DNA of 64,000 nt from Porticoccaceae bacterium (lineage in GTDB: Bacteria > Pseudomonadota > Gammaproteobacteria > Pseudomonadales > Porticoccaceae): assembly GCA_029250825.1 (NCBI GenBank), contig JAQXEN010000024.1, positions 1 to 64,000 of the forward strand. The letters are read 5' to 3'. Made by a program: the position numbers and the translations under genes. This document shows positions 37,621 to 45,242 of the stretch, piece after piece (the stretch's first letter is position 1; every line of letters begins with the position of its first letter). Under the pieces are notes generated by a model. That model was given only the letters and a program-made list of their open reading frames with translations. It was not told the DNA's origin and searched no databases.

Positions 37621-37707
37621 GCCAGTGTGGTGGAATTGGTAGACACACGGGATTCAAAATCCCGCGCCCTTAAAAGCGTGCCGGTTCGAGTCCGGCCACT
37701 GGTACCA
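37621..37707 (+). tRNA. tRNA-Leu (anticodon CAA)
   Basis: The 87-nt class II tRNA has acceptor arms GCCAGTG / CACTGGT (one G-U pair), a D-arm TGGAATTGGTAGACA, an anticodon stem CGGGA-TTCAAAA-TCCCG with anticodon CAA at 37655-37657 (reads UUG), a long variable arm, the T-arm GGTTCGAGTCC, and an encoded CCA at 37705-37707. It is preceded by a consensus promoter and followed by a terminator. It lies divergent from queA. The last 17 nt together with the terminator are repeated at 37874. Confidence 0.95.
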
Positions 37708-37922
37708 AACAATAAAACCCTGCCTCTGAAAAGAGGTGGGGTTTTTTGTTTGCTATCATTGGTCGGCGAGATCGGCACCCCGGTTCGACTAATTGCGCAC
37801 GCAATTTGGACGCGGAGCGCAGCGAAGGCGCTTGCGAAGCAAGTGGTAACAAGCCACAGGTTGTTACCATCAATCCGGCCACTGGTACCAAACAATAAAA
37901 CCCTGCCTCTGAAAAGAGGTGG
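37691..37922 (+). repeat. Direct repeat of tRNA-Leu 3' end plus terminator, flanking a hairpin-rich spacer
   Basis: A 49-bp sequence (37691-37739) starting inside the T-arm of the tRNA and covering CCA and the terminator stem is exactly repeated at 37874-37922. The flanks after each copy are also alike (TCATTGGTCGG and TTATTGGTGATCGG). The 134-bp spacer holds three perfect hairpins: AATTGCG-CA-CGCAATT (37791-37806), CTTGC-GAA-GCAAG (37831-37843) and TGGTAACAA...TTGTTACCA (37844-37869). Direct repeats of tRNA 3' ends are typical att footprints, but no integrase is present. A local duplication followed by insertion of a palindromic element is the other explanation. Confidence 0.8.
37714..37747 (+). 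terminator. Terminator of tRNA-Leu
   Basis: The arms AAAACCCTGCCTC and GAGGTGGGGTTTT pair with two G-U wobbles around a short A-rich loop, and a T-run follows. The same hairpin is repeated at 37897-37930. Confidence 0.85.
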
Positions 37923-37930
37923 TTTTTTTT
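37897..37930 (+). terminator. Second, duplicated terminator downstream of tRNA-Leu
   Basis: It has the same stem as at 37714 (AAAACCCTGCCTC / GAGGTGG) followed by eight T residues. As a backup terminator it would catch read-through from the tRNA promoter. Confidence 0.75.
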
Positions 37931-37995
37931 GTGTCTATTATTGGTGATCGGTGAGCTAATTTTAGTGCCAGCAACCAACAAGACGAAGGCGTAAA

Positions 37996-38115
37996 TTAAT
38001 AAATCAACAGCCAACTATAAAGATAGAGTGCGCTAATACCGCTGAATAAAAAAACGCCAAACAAAACCCTAACCCCCAGCTCTAAACCTAATCTTATTTC
38101 CCTTGTCCTTCTCAT
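37996..38115 (-). CDS. Possible 39-aa single-helix membrane peptide
   Basis: A short minus-strand frame with ATG at 38115 encodes a basic N terminus (MRRTREIRLG) followed by a hydrophobic stretch (VLFGVFLFSGISALYLYSWL) and stop. This is the layout of small membrane peptides. A purine-rich GAAGGCGACGAGG lies upstream but too far for an ideal ribosome site. I know no family, and chance occurrence in AT-rich DNA is possible. Apart from this and the terminator repeats, the 535-bp interval between tRNA-Leu and the next gene holds only the Fur box. Confidence 0.3.
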   Translation of the reverse strand: MRRTREIRLGLELGVRVLFGVFLFSGISALYLYSWLLIY

Positions 38116-38159
38116 TGCGATTGCGCCTCGTCGCCTTCAAGTAATTTATTCAGTTTTTA

Positions 38160-38180
38160 AATGCGAATGATTATCATTTA
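38160..38180. promoter_or_regulatory. Fur-box-like iron operator
   Basis: The segment GCGAATGATTATCATTTAC contains AATGATTATCATT (38166-38178), close to the classical Fur consensus of GATAAT-type hexamers in inverted order. It lies about 65 bp before the start of the 157-aa gene, which is followed by a siderophore-porin-like gene. Confidence 0.7.
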
Positions 38181-38243
38181 CATTTTTATTGAAGTCAATT
38201 AATATTGACAGCAAATACGTTCTGAGACCTAAGGAGGCTAAAA

Positions 38244-38717
38244 ATGAAATTGCAATTTTTATGCGGGAATCATCGATTAGAACTCGAGCGCAGCCTGCCC
38301 AAGGCCATGCAGTTCTGGAAAGCCGGCATTGATACGGGACAGTTCTATTGTGATCATCTACTCTGGTTAGAGGCCATTCCTCATCTTGGATGCGCATTTG
38401 AGACGGCGGAAATACTACTTAGCAACAGTACTATTGACCATGAAAACGCCTGTAAACGGTTTTCCGACACAGCCCTATTACTCGCCAGTACCTTTACTAA
38501 CGTTATTCGAATTGCGGATGCTGAAGAAGTTATTTGGATGGCGATCAATAGATTAGAGAGAGAACTGTCACAAAAGGGAGTCAAAGCTGAGTGGATTTGC
38601 CATCATCTATCGAATCAATATGTGGAACTGGAACATGCTTTCACAATTCATCATCAGGTGACTAGATCAGATCGGAGACTTTCAGGTGGTTTGGACTCGC
38701 TAGTTTTATTGCATTAA
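38244..38717 (+). CDS. Hypothetical protein, probably iron-regulated (157 aa)
   Basis: I do not recognise a family. The protein is soluble with no signal peptide, helical in appearance and rich in Leu, Glu, His and Cys (CGNHRLELER, YCDHLLWLEAIPHLGCAF, WICHHLSNQYVELEHAF). Several Cys/His pairs could bind a metal or haem, but no known motif is visible. It has a strong ribosome site AAGGAGG 5-6 bases before the ATG. The Fur-box-like sequence about 65 bp upstream suggests expression under iron limitation. The next gene, 180 bp downstream on the same strand, encodes a LbtU-like siderophore porin, so a role in iron handling is reasonable but unproven. Confidence 0.65.
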   Translation: MKLQFLCGNHRLELERSLPKAMQFWKAGIDTGQFYCDHLLWLEAIPHLGCAFETAEILLSNSTIDHENACKRFSDTALLLASTFTNVIRIADAEEVIWMAINRLERELSQKGVKAEWICHHLSNQYVELEHAFTIHHQVTRSDRRLSGGLDSLVLLH

Positions 38718-38897
38718 GCCAAAAATTCCAAAATGCTAATTTCTAATCCTAACTGGCGCTTTGCAAAAATAATCAGCTATGTATTTCTTGGTTTCCCAAT
38801 TATTATATAAATCTTAGAACAGGGTTGGCTCTAAAGTTGCGTACCTTGTCAAATATTTGCAATAAGGGTTAATCTCATCAAAAAATCAATAATTTCC

Positions 38898-40358
38898 ATG
38901 GCTGCATTCACCATGGCCGGGTCTATCTCACTGAGTGCCGGCGCTGAATCACCCACCAATCAAGAATTACTTGATATGTACAAAGCTGTCAGCGCGAAGC
39001 TTGCGGCTCTAGAGGCTCAGATAGCCGAACGCTCTGCCGCAGCTGACAGTAAACGTGACAATGACAGCGCAACTCAAGCGTCATCTTCAGAGCTAATAGG
39101 ATCCAATGGCACCTATAGCTTTCAAGTCTTAGATCACTCCCGAAATACCAATATAAAACAGTTACTGCAGCTACAGGCTCTACGCGACCATGAACTCAAA
39201 CAAAAAATCACTTTCGGCGGACAGATCACCGCTTTGGTGAACTACCAAAAATCCAATTCAGACACCAAATTTGGCTGGTTGATGCGCCACCCAACTTCGT
39301 CTAATCAAATCGGTAACACTGTATCTGAGGCGGTTATTCACTCAAGCAATCTAAATCTAACTGCTCGCTTGACTGAAAATCTCACAGGCTATGCTGAGCT
39401 ACTCTATAACCCTGAACAAAACTTTGCCTCTGGTTCGAGTATCACTGGTTTGCCGCGCAATAATGTCAATATGCGACGGGCTTACCTGATGTATGGCAAC
39501 CTCGACCATTCCAATGTTTATGCCTCGGTGGGCAAGATGGACATTCCCTTTGGTTTAAATGACACCGTCAGCCCCTTTACCAACTCAACAAACTGGCACT
39601 CATTTGCCGGCTTGGCTTACGGGGGTTTAGTGGGATACACGACGGATAAATTGCATCTCCGTGCCATGGCGATACAGGGTGGCGCGCAGTTTCGCAATGC
39701 CAATACGCCGGTGAAAGATACCAACGTACCCTCTCTGCTAAATAACTTTGCCCTGGATGCAAACTATAGTTTTGCTCTTGAGAATAACGCGTCACTGTTG
39801 GCTGGTGCCAGCTATCAATACGGAACCTCTTATTGTCAGGAATATGTGGTTAAGCACTTTAATGCCTGTAATGACAATGTCGATGCAGTGTCTGTTTACG
39901 CTCGATATAACAATGATCGTTTAACACTGCTCTCTGAATTTGCCGAGACCCTAGCGGTTTGGCCTGGCACCGCCAATCCAAACTTCCCGGCCTATGCTGA
40001 ATTTGAAGCGGTGAAGAACTTCACTTGGACTATGGGTGCAAGCTATGCCTCTGATTTTGGCTTCAAAAAAAATGTTGACCTGTCACTAGAATTCAGCCAA
40101 TTTAAGGCCGGAGCTGAGGGTTCACCTTGGGAGAAGCAAGACCAGTTAGTCTTGGGTGCCTCTTATATGCCAGTGAGTAATGTTAAATATTTTGCTGAAA
40201 TGGTTCATGTAGCGGGTTGGGTTCCACTTAACTTTTTAAGTGGCGGCCATATGGACCCCACTAATGCGCAACCTGAAGTACCCTTTTTACATGAGTCGTG
40301 GTCTGAACAGGATGCTAAAACGGATGTGATTGTTATTGGTGTGCAGGCGGCGTTCTAG
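38898..40358 (+). CDS. LbtU-like siderophore porin (outer-membrane beta-barrel)
   Basis: This outer-membrane porin of 486 aa or slightly more has a signal-type N terminus (MAAFTMAGSISLSAGAES), a short coiled-coil (YKAVSAKLAALEAQIAE), and then a barrel starting KITFGGQITALVNY, with NMRRAYLMYGN and VYASVGKMDIPFG in the strands and a C-terminal aromatic residue (VQAAF). This layout fits the LbtU family, first described as a TonB-independent siderophore receptor in Legionella. In-frame codons upstream read IKKSIIS, giving a perfect signal-peptide start, but the codon at 38877 in front of AAA AAA is ATC, eight bases after AAGGG. The true start may therefore be non-canonical or mutated; the ATG at 38898 is given here. 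It lies downstream of a Fur-box gene. Confidence 0.75.
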   Translation: MAAFTMAGSISLSAGAESPTNQELLDMYKAVSAKLAALEAQIAERSAAADSKRDNDSATQASSSELIGSNGTYSFQVLDHSRNTNIKQLLQLQALRDHELKQKITFGGQITALVNYQKSNSDTKFGWLMRHPTSSNQIGNTVSEAVIHSSNLNLTARLTENLTGYAELLYNPEQNFASGSSITGLPRNNVNMRRAYLMYGNLDHSNVYASVGKMDIPFGLNDTVSPFTNSTNWHSFAGLAYGGLVGYTTDKLHLRAMAIQGGAQFRNANTPVKDTNVPSLLNNFALDANYSFALENNASLLAGASYQYGTSYCQEYVVKHFNACNDNVDAVSVYARYNNDRLTLLSEFAETLAVWPGTANPNFPAYAEFEAVKNFTWTMGASYASDFGFKKNVDLSLEFSQFKAGAEGSPWEKQDQLVLGASYMPVSNVKYFAEMVHVAGWVPLNFLSGGHMDPTNAQPEVPFLHESWSEQDAKTDVIVIGVQAAF

Positions 40359-40420
40359 GTTTTGTTTAGAGAGGGCGGAGTGAAACTGCCATACTTCGAT
40401 TCACCCTGTCCATAAATTCA

Positions 40421-40497
40421 TGTCATCTCGACAGACCAGAGCGACAAGGGATCTCATTGCCAGACTCTGAGATCTCTCACATGCATTCGAGATGACA
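40421..40497. repeat. 77-bp imperfect palindromic repeat (MITE/REP-like)
   Basis: The ends TGTCATCTCGA (40421-40431) and TCGAGATGACA (40487-40497) are perfect 11-bp inverted repeats, and inner parts also pair (GGGATCTC...GAGATCTC). The layout, with TGTCATCTCGA ends around a GAGATCTC core, looks like dispersed palindromic elements of bacterial genomes. Only one copy is seen in this window. It lies between the porin and the convergent DUF3047 gene and may also end their transcripts. Confidence 0.6.
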
Positions 40498-40558
40498 GTT
40501 GGGGATTCATGCTGCACTTTAAGAACGCTTATGTTTAAAGGCTCCCGTCAGAAGAACT

Positions 40559-41725
40559 TCAAAGAACCTTCAACGACTGCTTATTATGTAGAACAATATC
40601 GGAATATTTACAATCCCCTTTGCCGCGCTGGAAAGCACTGTTGGCAATCAACCAAACCCGCACAATACGCGCCGGTGGCTCGCCCATATACTGTTTGTAG
40701 TCATCAAATAGGTTTCTTCGCTCATCCTTCCATTCGCCGAGTCCCTCTTTCCCACTGCGAATCACCACATGATATTCCTTGCCCTGCCAGTTCGGCAGCG
40801 GGCAGTCATAGCCAGTGCCTACAGGAAGCGTGCTACTCCAGTAGTAGGTAATATCTCGACCATTATCGAATTCGACCGCAATACTCATATAGTCATGGCT
40901 GGGTACCGTATCTTCTCGCAAGTTAGAAGGCAGTTCATCCACGCACCATTTCCAGCTTATTTCACTGTGCTGATCCAGCACCGTATCCACATCTTTCTGC
41001 AAAATCCCAGTGTCACCCTGAGTTTGGCAGTGGATACAGTCATCGGTGGTTTCCAGTGGCTGCTTGCGGAAAATATTGCTGCGGCCGATATTCCATAAAT
41101 ATGACCACCCTTGAGGCGTAGTGTCACCCATGTCGATACGATCAATTTCAGACTGCAAATGGCCATCGAAATCTCCGAGACCAACCATTTTCCGAAGGCA
41201 CTCAACTGCTGGCTTATGCCAGCGAATCACCAAAATACGCGACATACCGCTGGAATTTTTATATACCTTGTCATCCTGTTGACGCTCCCCCTGAAGGTTC
41301 TGCCAATCGTTAGGAAAGTAGTTGCCAAATTGCAGCGCGCCATTCTCTTGTGCGCTAAAACTGTGGCTGTTATCTGTGCCTCGGAATATCTCGCCAGCCC
41401 CTACTTTGTACCAGACCTGTAACCCTAGGCTCAGCCATATATCCAATGGCTTGCTGGCAAAAACTCGCCCAGCCATAAAACAGCTAACCTGATCCCCGGC
41501 TTGCAGATCGATACCTGAGGCTACCCAGGGTGGTCGGTTACCGGGAATATCCAGCCATTCATACTCTCGAATTAGTCCCGCTGGCGCCTGATCAAGCAGG
41601 CTCTGCATACCGCTGCGATACTTCTCTAGATCCGGTTCCGGGTCACTTTTTGATAACAGCTTTCTGGCGTTTGCGCGCAAAAAAAGTGTTCCAGCAACGG
41701 TTAAATCGTTAATAATTCCGGGCAT
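40559..41725 (-). CDS. DUF3047-containing protein (388 aa)
   Basis: The C-terminal half (about 225-380) matches the DUF3047 pattern: SWKWCVDELPSN, DYMSIAVEFDNGRDITYYWSS, LPNWQGKEYHVVIRSG, EWKDERRNLFDDYKQYMGE and IVRVWLIANSAFQRGKG. The function of that domain is unknown. The N-terminal half has a beta-rich segment (WVASGIDLQAGDQVSCFMAGRVF, DIWLSLGLQVWYKVG) that recalls a lectin- or galactose-binding-like sandwich; this is a weak impression. There is no clear signal peptide, although MPGIINDLTVAGTLFLRA is mildly hydrophobic. It is transcribed alone, convergent with the porin. Length and motifs appear intact. Confidence 0.7.
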   Translation of the reverse strand: MPGIINDLTVAGTLFLRANARKLLSKSDPEPDLEKYRSGMQSLLDQAPAGLIREYEWLDIPGNRPPWVASGIDLQAGDQVSCFMAGRVFASKPLDIWLSLGLQVWYKVGAGEIFRGTDNSHSFSAQENGALQFGNYFPNDWQNLQGERQQDDKVYKNSSGMSRILVIRWHKPAVECLRKMVGLGDFDGHLQSEIDRIDMGDTTPQGWSYLWNIGRSNIFRKQPLETTDDCIHCQTQGDTGILQKDVDTVLDQHSEISWKWCVDELPSNLREDTVPSHDYMSIAVEFDNGRDITYYWSSTLPVGTGYDCPLPNWQGKEYHVVIRSGKEGLGEWKDERRNLFDDYKQYMGEPPARIVRVWLIANSAFQRGKGDCKYSDIVLHNKQSLKVL

Positions 41726-41900
41726 AGGATTATCCTGATATAAGGGTAGATGTCTGGGTAAAGGTGCAGCCCACTTGAGAACAGTAAGCCCAATAAGACT
41801 CTGTCACAAGCTTCTATTGGCAAAATAAGCGTGGCCGAGCCAATCCGCAAGTATATAGTGGCGTTTATTAATCGATCTATTACGTCTGTAGGAGGCGAAT

Positions 41901-42347
41901 ATGAGTGGCTTTAAAATATCGCAAACGATTCTTATTAGCGGTTTGCTGCTGTTAGCATCGCTATCAATAACATCACCTCTGATCGCTGAGGATACCGCGA
42001 CAAACACAACCACCTTATCATTTATACGTCCCTCCGATGTTATGACTCTGGGACAAAAGGTGAGGCTGTCGGTGGATAAAGCAGAAATTGCCAAACTCGG
42101 ACAGGATAAAATTGTGGTTTTTGAAACCACTAAAGGCAAGCATAAGCTGCAGACTAAGGTAGGTTTTAGTATAGGTGTGCCAAATGTCACTGGCTTTAAT
42201 GGTGCGAAAAAATTTACCTCAAAAGTAAATCTTAAAGAGGATCAGCATTTCTTCAAGATTGTTTTTAAAGCTGCTCTGATGGGCGGAAAACACCGGATCA
42301 TCGAGATTGATCAAGCTGAATATGAGGCCTTATTCGCTAAGATTTAG
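41901..42347 (+). CDS. Small secreted protein of unknown function (148 aa)
   Basis: It has a clear signal peptide (MSGFKISQTILISGLLLLASLSI, cleavage near PLIA-ED), followed by about 115 residues of Lys-rich beta-type sequence (LSFIRPSDVMTLGQKVRLSVDK, VVFETTKGKHKLQTKVGFS). I know no family. It has a strong ribosome site AGGAGGCGAAT directly before the ATG and is followed 10 bp later by a clean terminator, so it is a well-expressed single gene. A periplasmic or outer-membrane-associated role is likely. Confidence 0.7.
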   Translation: MSGFKISQTILISGLLLLASLSITSPLIAEDTATNTTTLSFIRPSDVMTLGQKVRLSVDKAEIAKLGQDKIVVFETTKGKHKLQTKVGFSIGVPNVTGFNGAKKFTSKVNLKEDQHFFKIVFKAALMGGKHRIIEIDQAEYEALFAKI

Positions 42348-42356
42348 TCATTAGAG

Positions 42357-42381
42357 AAGCTCCGATTTATCGGGGCTTTTT
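42357..42381 (+). terminator. Terminator of the 148-aa secreted protein gene
   Basis: AAGCTCCGA (42357-42365) pairs with TCGGGGCTT (42370-42378) with one wobble and a 4-base loop, followed by TTTTT. Confidence 0.85.
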
Positions 42382-42594
42382 GCTCTGTTTTTTTAAAACC
42401 CAATTTTTTATCTCTAATCTCTATTCCTTATCCCGCTACCTTCATATTTTAGTGATCCGTAAATTCTCTCGATTTTCTTGCACTCAGGCTATTTCACAGA
42501 GTCCTTGCCCCGCAAAAATTGGCTGTCTGAAGTACCTTTGTTAAGGCGCGTATTAGCATGTAGCAACATAACTACAATTAAAAAGGAATTTATC

Positions 42595-44231
42595 GTGAAG
42601 GTTTCTATTGTCTATCCACAGCTGTTTATCCAACGGCTATTTATCCAACAGCTATTTATCCAACGGCTATTTATCCAACAGTTAATTGCCTCATTCCTCG
42701 ATCACAATTTATCAACCATTAAAAAATCTCTACTAATGCTGTGCCTAATACTTTTTGTCCCCATCACTGCTCAGGCAACCTGTATCGCAACGGATTCTGG
42801 TGCTCCTTACAATACCATCACTGGCTGCAATGCTATGGAAGATAAAACCACAGCGGAAGATAATACCGCCACCGGCTTTAAAGCTCTGCAACACACTACC
42901 ACCGGCAGTTGGAATACCGCGGTGGGCAACTTAGCCATGCAATACAACACCACAGTCTCACGCAATACCGGTGTGGGTCCCGAAGCGCTGCTCAATAACA
43001 CCACCGGAAACAACAACACCGCCATTGGTTTTTTGGCTCTGGGCAACAGTAAAACTGCCAGTGACAATACGGCTATCGGCACTCAGACTTTCTATATCAA
43101 CAGCACTGGCCATGACAATACCGCCAGCGGCGTGCAGGCTCTTTTTTCTAACACCACCGGTTATTTCAATACCGCAACCGGTGTTGAAGCTATGTATGGC
43201 AATGTCACCGGTTACTACAATACCGCCGTGGGTTATCGCGCGCTGACCAATAATACTGGGCCCACCGAGACCTACAGCAAGGGTGGCACATCCAATACAG
43301 CCTTTGGCTATCAAACTCTGGCGGCCAATATTACCGGTTGGCAAAACACCGCAATTGGCGAATCAGTACTCACTAGCAATACTATCGGCGCTCACAATAC
43401 CGGCATCGGTGAAGACTCTCTATTTGGCAACCTATCGGGCAACCACAACACCGCTTGGGGTGAGTCAACGCTGTATCAAAATACCTCCGGCAGTGACAAT
43501 GTCGCCGGCGGCTATTACGCCCTAAACACCACCACGGGCAGCGGCAATACCGCTATCGGACATCAGGCCTCGATGAATCTGGTCGCTGGAGATTACAACA
43601 CCGCCATAGGCTATCAGTCGGGCGTTGCCTGACCTCCGGCAGCCACAATATCTATGTGGCATCCGCCGGTGCCAGCAGCGAGTCCTATATTATTCGCATG
43701 GGAACTCAGGGCAAACACTTGGGAACCTATATCGCCGGGATCTCTGGAGTTACGGCAACGAATGGAGCCGCTGTCTATATCAACTCCAACGGCCAATTGG
43801 GAACCCTGCCGTCATCCCAACGCTTTAAGAAAGATATTCAATCTCTAGATGCCACCAGTGAAAAAATCATGGCTCTGCGTCCAGTGACCTTCCGCTACAA
43901 ACAAGCAGACGAAAAAGGTGACTATCCCATACAGTTTGGCCTGATTGCTGAGGAGGTGGCGAAGATCTTTCCCGAGCTGGTGCAATTTGATGAGTAGAGT
44001 AAGCCTCTATCGGTCTTTTACCAACTGCTGACACCATTGCTACTAGCCGAATTACAGCGCGGGCATATTGAAACTCAAACCCAACAAACCGCGTTGAATT
44101 TACTCCTCGAACAAAATGCCCTATTTAAAGCTGAGCTACTGGTCATGAGCCAACAGATAAAGAGTCAAGCGGCTCAGATTGTGCTGTTGAACCACAGTTC
44201 GCCAGCGCTCACCCAGCAGCTGGCCCATTAA
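42595..44231 (+). pseudogene. YadA-head-like repeat protein with peptidase S74 (intramolecular chaperone) domain, frameshifted and with a nonsense codon
   Basis: Three collinear pieces make one surface protein of about 545 residues. It probably starts at GTG 42595 (AAGGA 7 bases upstream), has an unusual LFIQR/LFIQQ repeat, then a signal peptide (KKSLLMLCLILFVPITAQA), and a long array of 14- to 20-residue units of the type NTAxGxxALxxNTTG, as in trimeric YadA-type heads. The first piece stops at TGA 43630 after GYQSGVA; adding one C restores LTSGSHNIYVASAGASS in the next frame. The second piece holds the S74 auto-cleavage/chaperone domain (SSQRFKKDIQSL, LRPVTFRYK, FGLIAEEVAKIFPELV) and meets TAG at 43995. 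The same frame then continues with the normal C-terminal KPLSVFYQLLTPLLLAELQ coiled-coil to 44231. It is most simply a recently inactivated gene; programmed frameshifting or sequence error are alternatives. Confidence 0.82.
42622..42681 (+). repeat. Four 15-bp tandem repeats in the 5' end of the S74-protein gene
   Basis: The units CTGTTTATCCAACGG, CTATTTATCCAACAG, CTATTTATCCAACGG and CTATTTATCCAACAG follow each other without gaps, after a shorter degenerate unit. They encode LFIQR/LFIQQ. The 15-bp length keeps the frame whatever the copy number. Copy-number variation by slippage is likely. Confidence 0.85.
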
Positions 44232-44384
44232 ACACTGGCCGGCTAAACACTTGTCTAAATAAGACTTGGTCACTAGGCGTGCGGCTATTGAGTTAGCTGC
44301 GCGCCTTTTGCTTTACACAGAGTAGCTATCTTTTTAGCGCAGGTGATTTACACTGGTGTTCTCAAGCCAAAACATTGAACCCCT

Positions 44385-45227
44385 ATGCTCTCCTACCGTC
44401 ACAGCTTCCATGCTGGCAACCATGCTGATGTTTTAAAACACGCCGTGCAGTCGTTAATACTGCAGTCGCTTAAAGTGAAAGATAAAGCCTTTGTCTATAT
44501 CGACACCCACGCCGGTGCCGGTTGCTACGATCTGCACTCCAAAGAAATGGATAAAACCGGTGAGTATTTGGAGGGTATCAAGCGACTCTGGGAGGGCAGT
44601 GTTCCCGCTGCTATGCAGGCCTATTTAGATACCCTAAGGAGGCTTAATGAAACTGGCGAACTGTCCCAGTATCCAGGCAGCCCTCTGCTGGCCAAAGAAC
44701 TCTGCCGCCCTCAAGATCGACTGCTGCTAAGTGAACTGCATCCGGCAGATTTTGGCCTGCTGCAAGAGCTGTTTACCAAAGATCGTCGCACTAAGGTGCA
44801 CAAAATTGATGGTTTTGCCCAGCTAAAAGGCGCGCTGCCACCCATAGAGAGACGTGGCATGGTGTTAATCGACCCGCCCTATGAACTGAACCATGAATAC
44901 GCCGATGTGGTGAAGGCGGTTGTGGATGGCATTAAACGCTGGGCAACCGGCACCTTTGCCATCTGGTATCCGGTGGTACACAGTGACGATGTGGATTTTT
45001 TGCAGCGCAAGTTGTCCAATGCAGGGCTGCCGGGAACCCTTCAGATAGAGCTCAATGTAGTGCAGGGAAATAATCGTTTTGGCATGACCGGATCGGGAAT
45101 GATCGTGGTCAATCCGCCGTGGAAATTAGAGCAGCAGATGAATGAATTGCTGCCCTGGCTGGTAGACAAACTGGGGCAGTCCCCAGAGGCCCATTTTAAA
45201 CTGCGCTGGCTCAGTCCGCCTCAATAA
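44385..45227 (+). CDS. rlmJ: RlmJ, 23S rRNA (adenine-2030-N6) methyltransferase
   Basis: The 280-aa Rossmann methyltransferase starts MLSYRHSFHAGNHADVLKH, the highly conserved RlmJ opening, and contains the N6-methyltransferase motif DPPY (Asp163-Tyr166) in VLIDPPYEL, plus YIDTHAGAG for SAM binding. The length equals that of the E. coli enzyme. It methylates A2030 of 23S rRNA before ribosome assembly. It stands as a single gene, convergent with trhO 15 bp away. Confidence 0.95.
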   Translation: MLSYRHSFHAGNHADVLKHAVQSLILQSLKVKDKAFVYIDTHAGAGCYDLHSKEMDKTGEYLEGIKRLWEGSVPAAMQAYLDTLRRLNETGELSQYPGSPLLAKELCRPQDRLLLSELHPADFGLLQELFTKDRRTKVHKIDGFAQLKGALPPIERRGMVLIDPPYELNHEYADVVKAVVDGIKRWATGTFAIWYPVVHSDDVDFLQRKLSNAGLPGTLQIELNVVQGNNRFGMTGSGMIVVNPPWKLEQQMNELLPWLVDKLGQSPEAHFKLRWLSPPQ

Positions 45228-45242
45228 TCCGTTCAGTCCGGC

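Noticed and set aside
37691-37922. Integrated mobile element at tRNA-Leu
   Set aside because: An att-like direct repeat exists, but only 134 bp lie between the copies and no integrase or phage gene is seen, so it is listed as a repeat only.
37627-38014. Open frames on both strands across tRNA-Leu and its repeats
   Set aside because: They translate the tRNA and terminator repeats; such frames are common artefacts at tRNA loci.
42800-43600. Regularly spaced repeats in the S74-protein gene, considered as a CRISPR array
   Set aside because: The repeats are coding, degenerate at DNA level, vary in unit length and translate to YadA-head-type NTAxGxxAL motifs; no cas genes are present.
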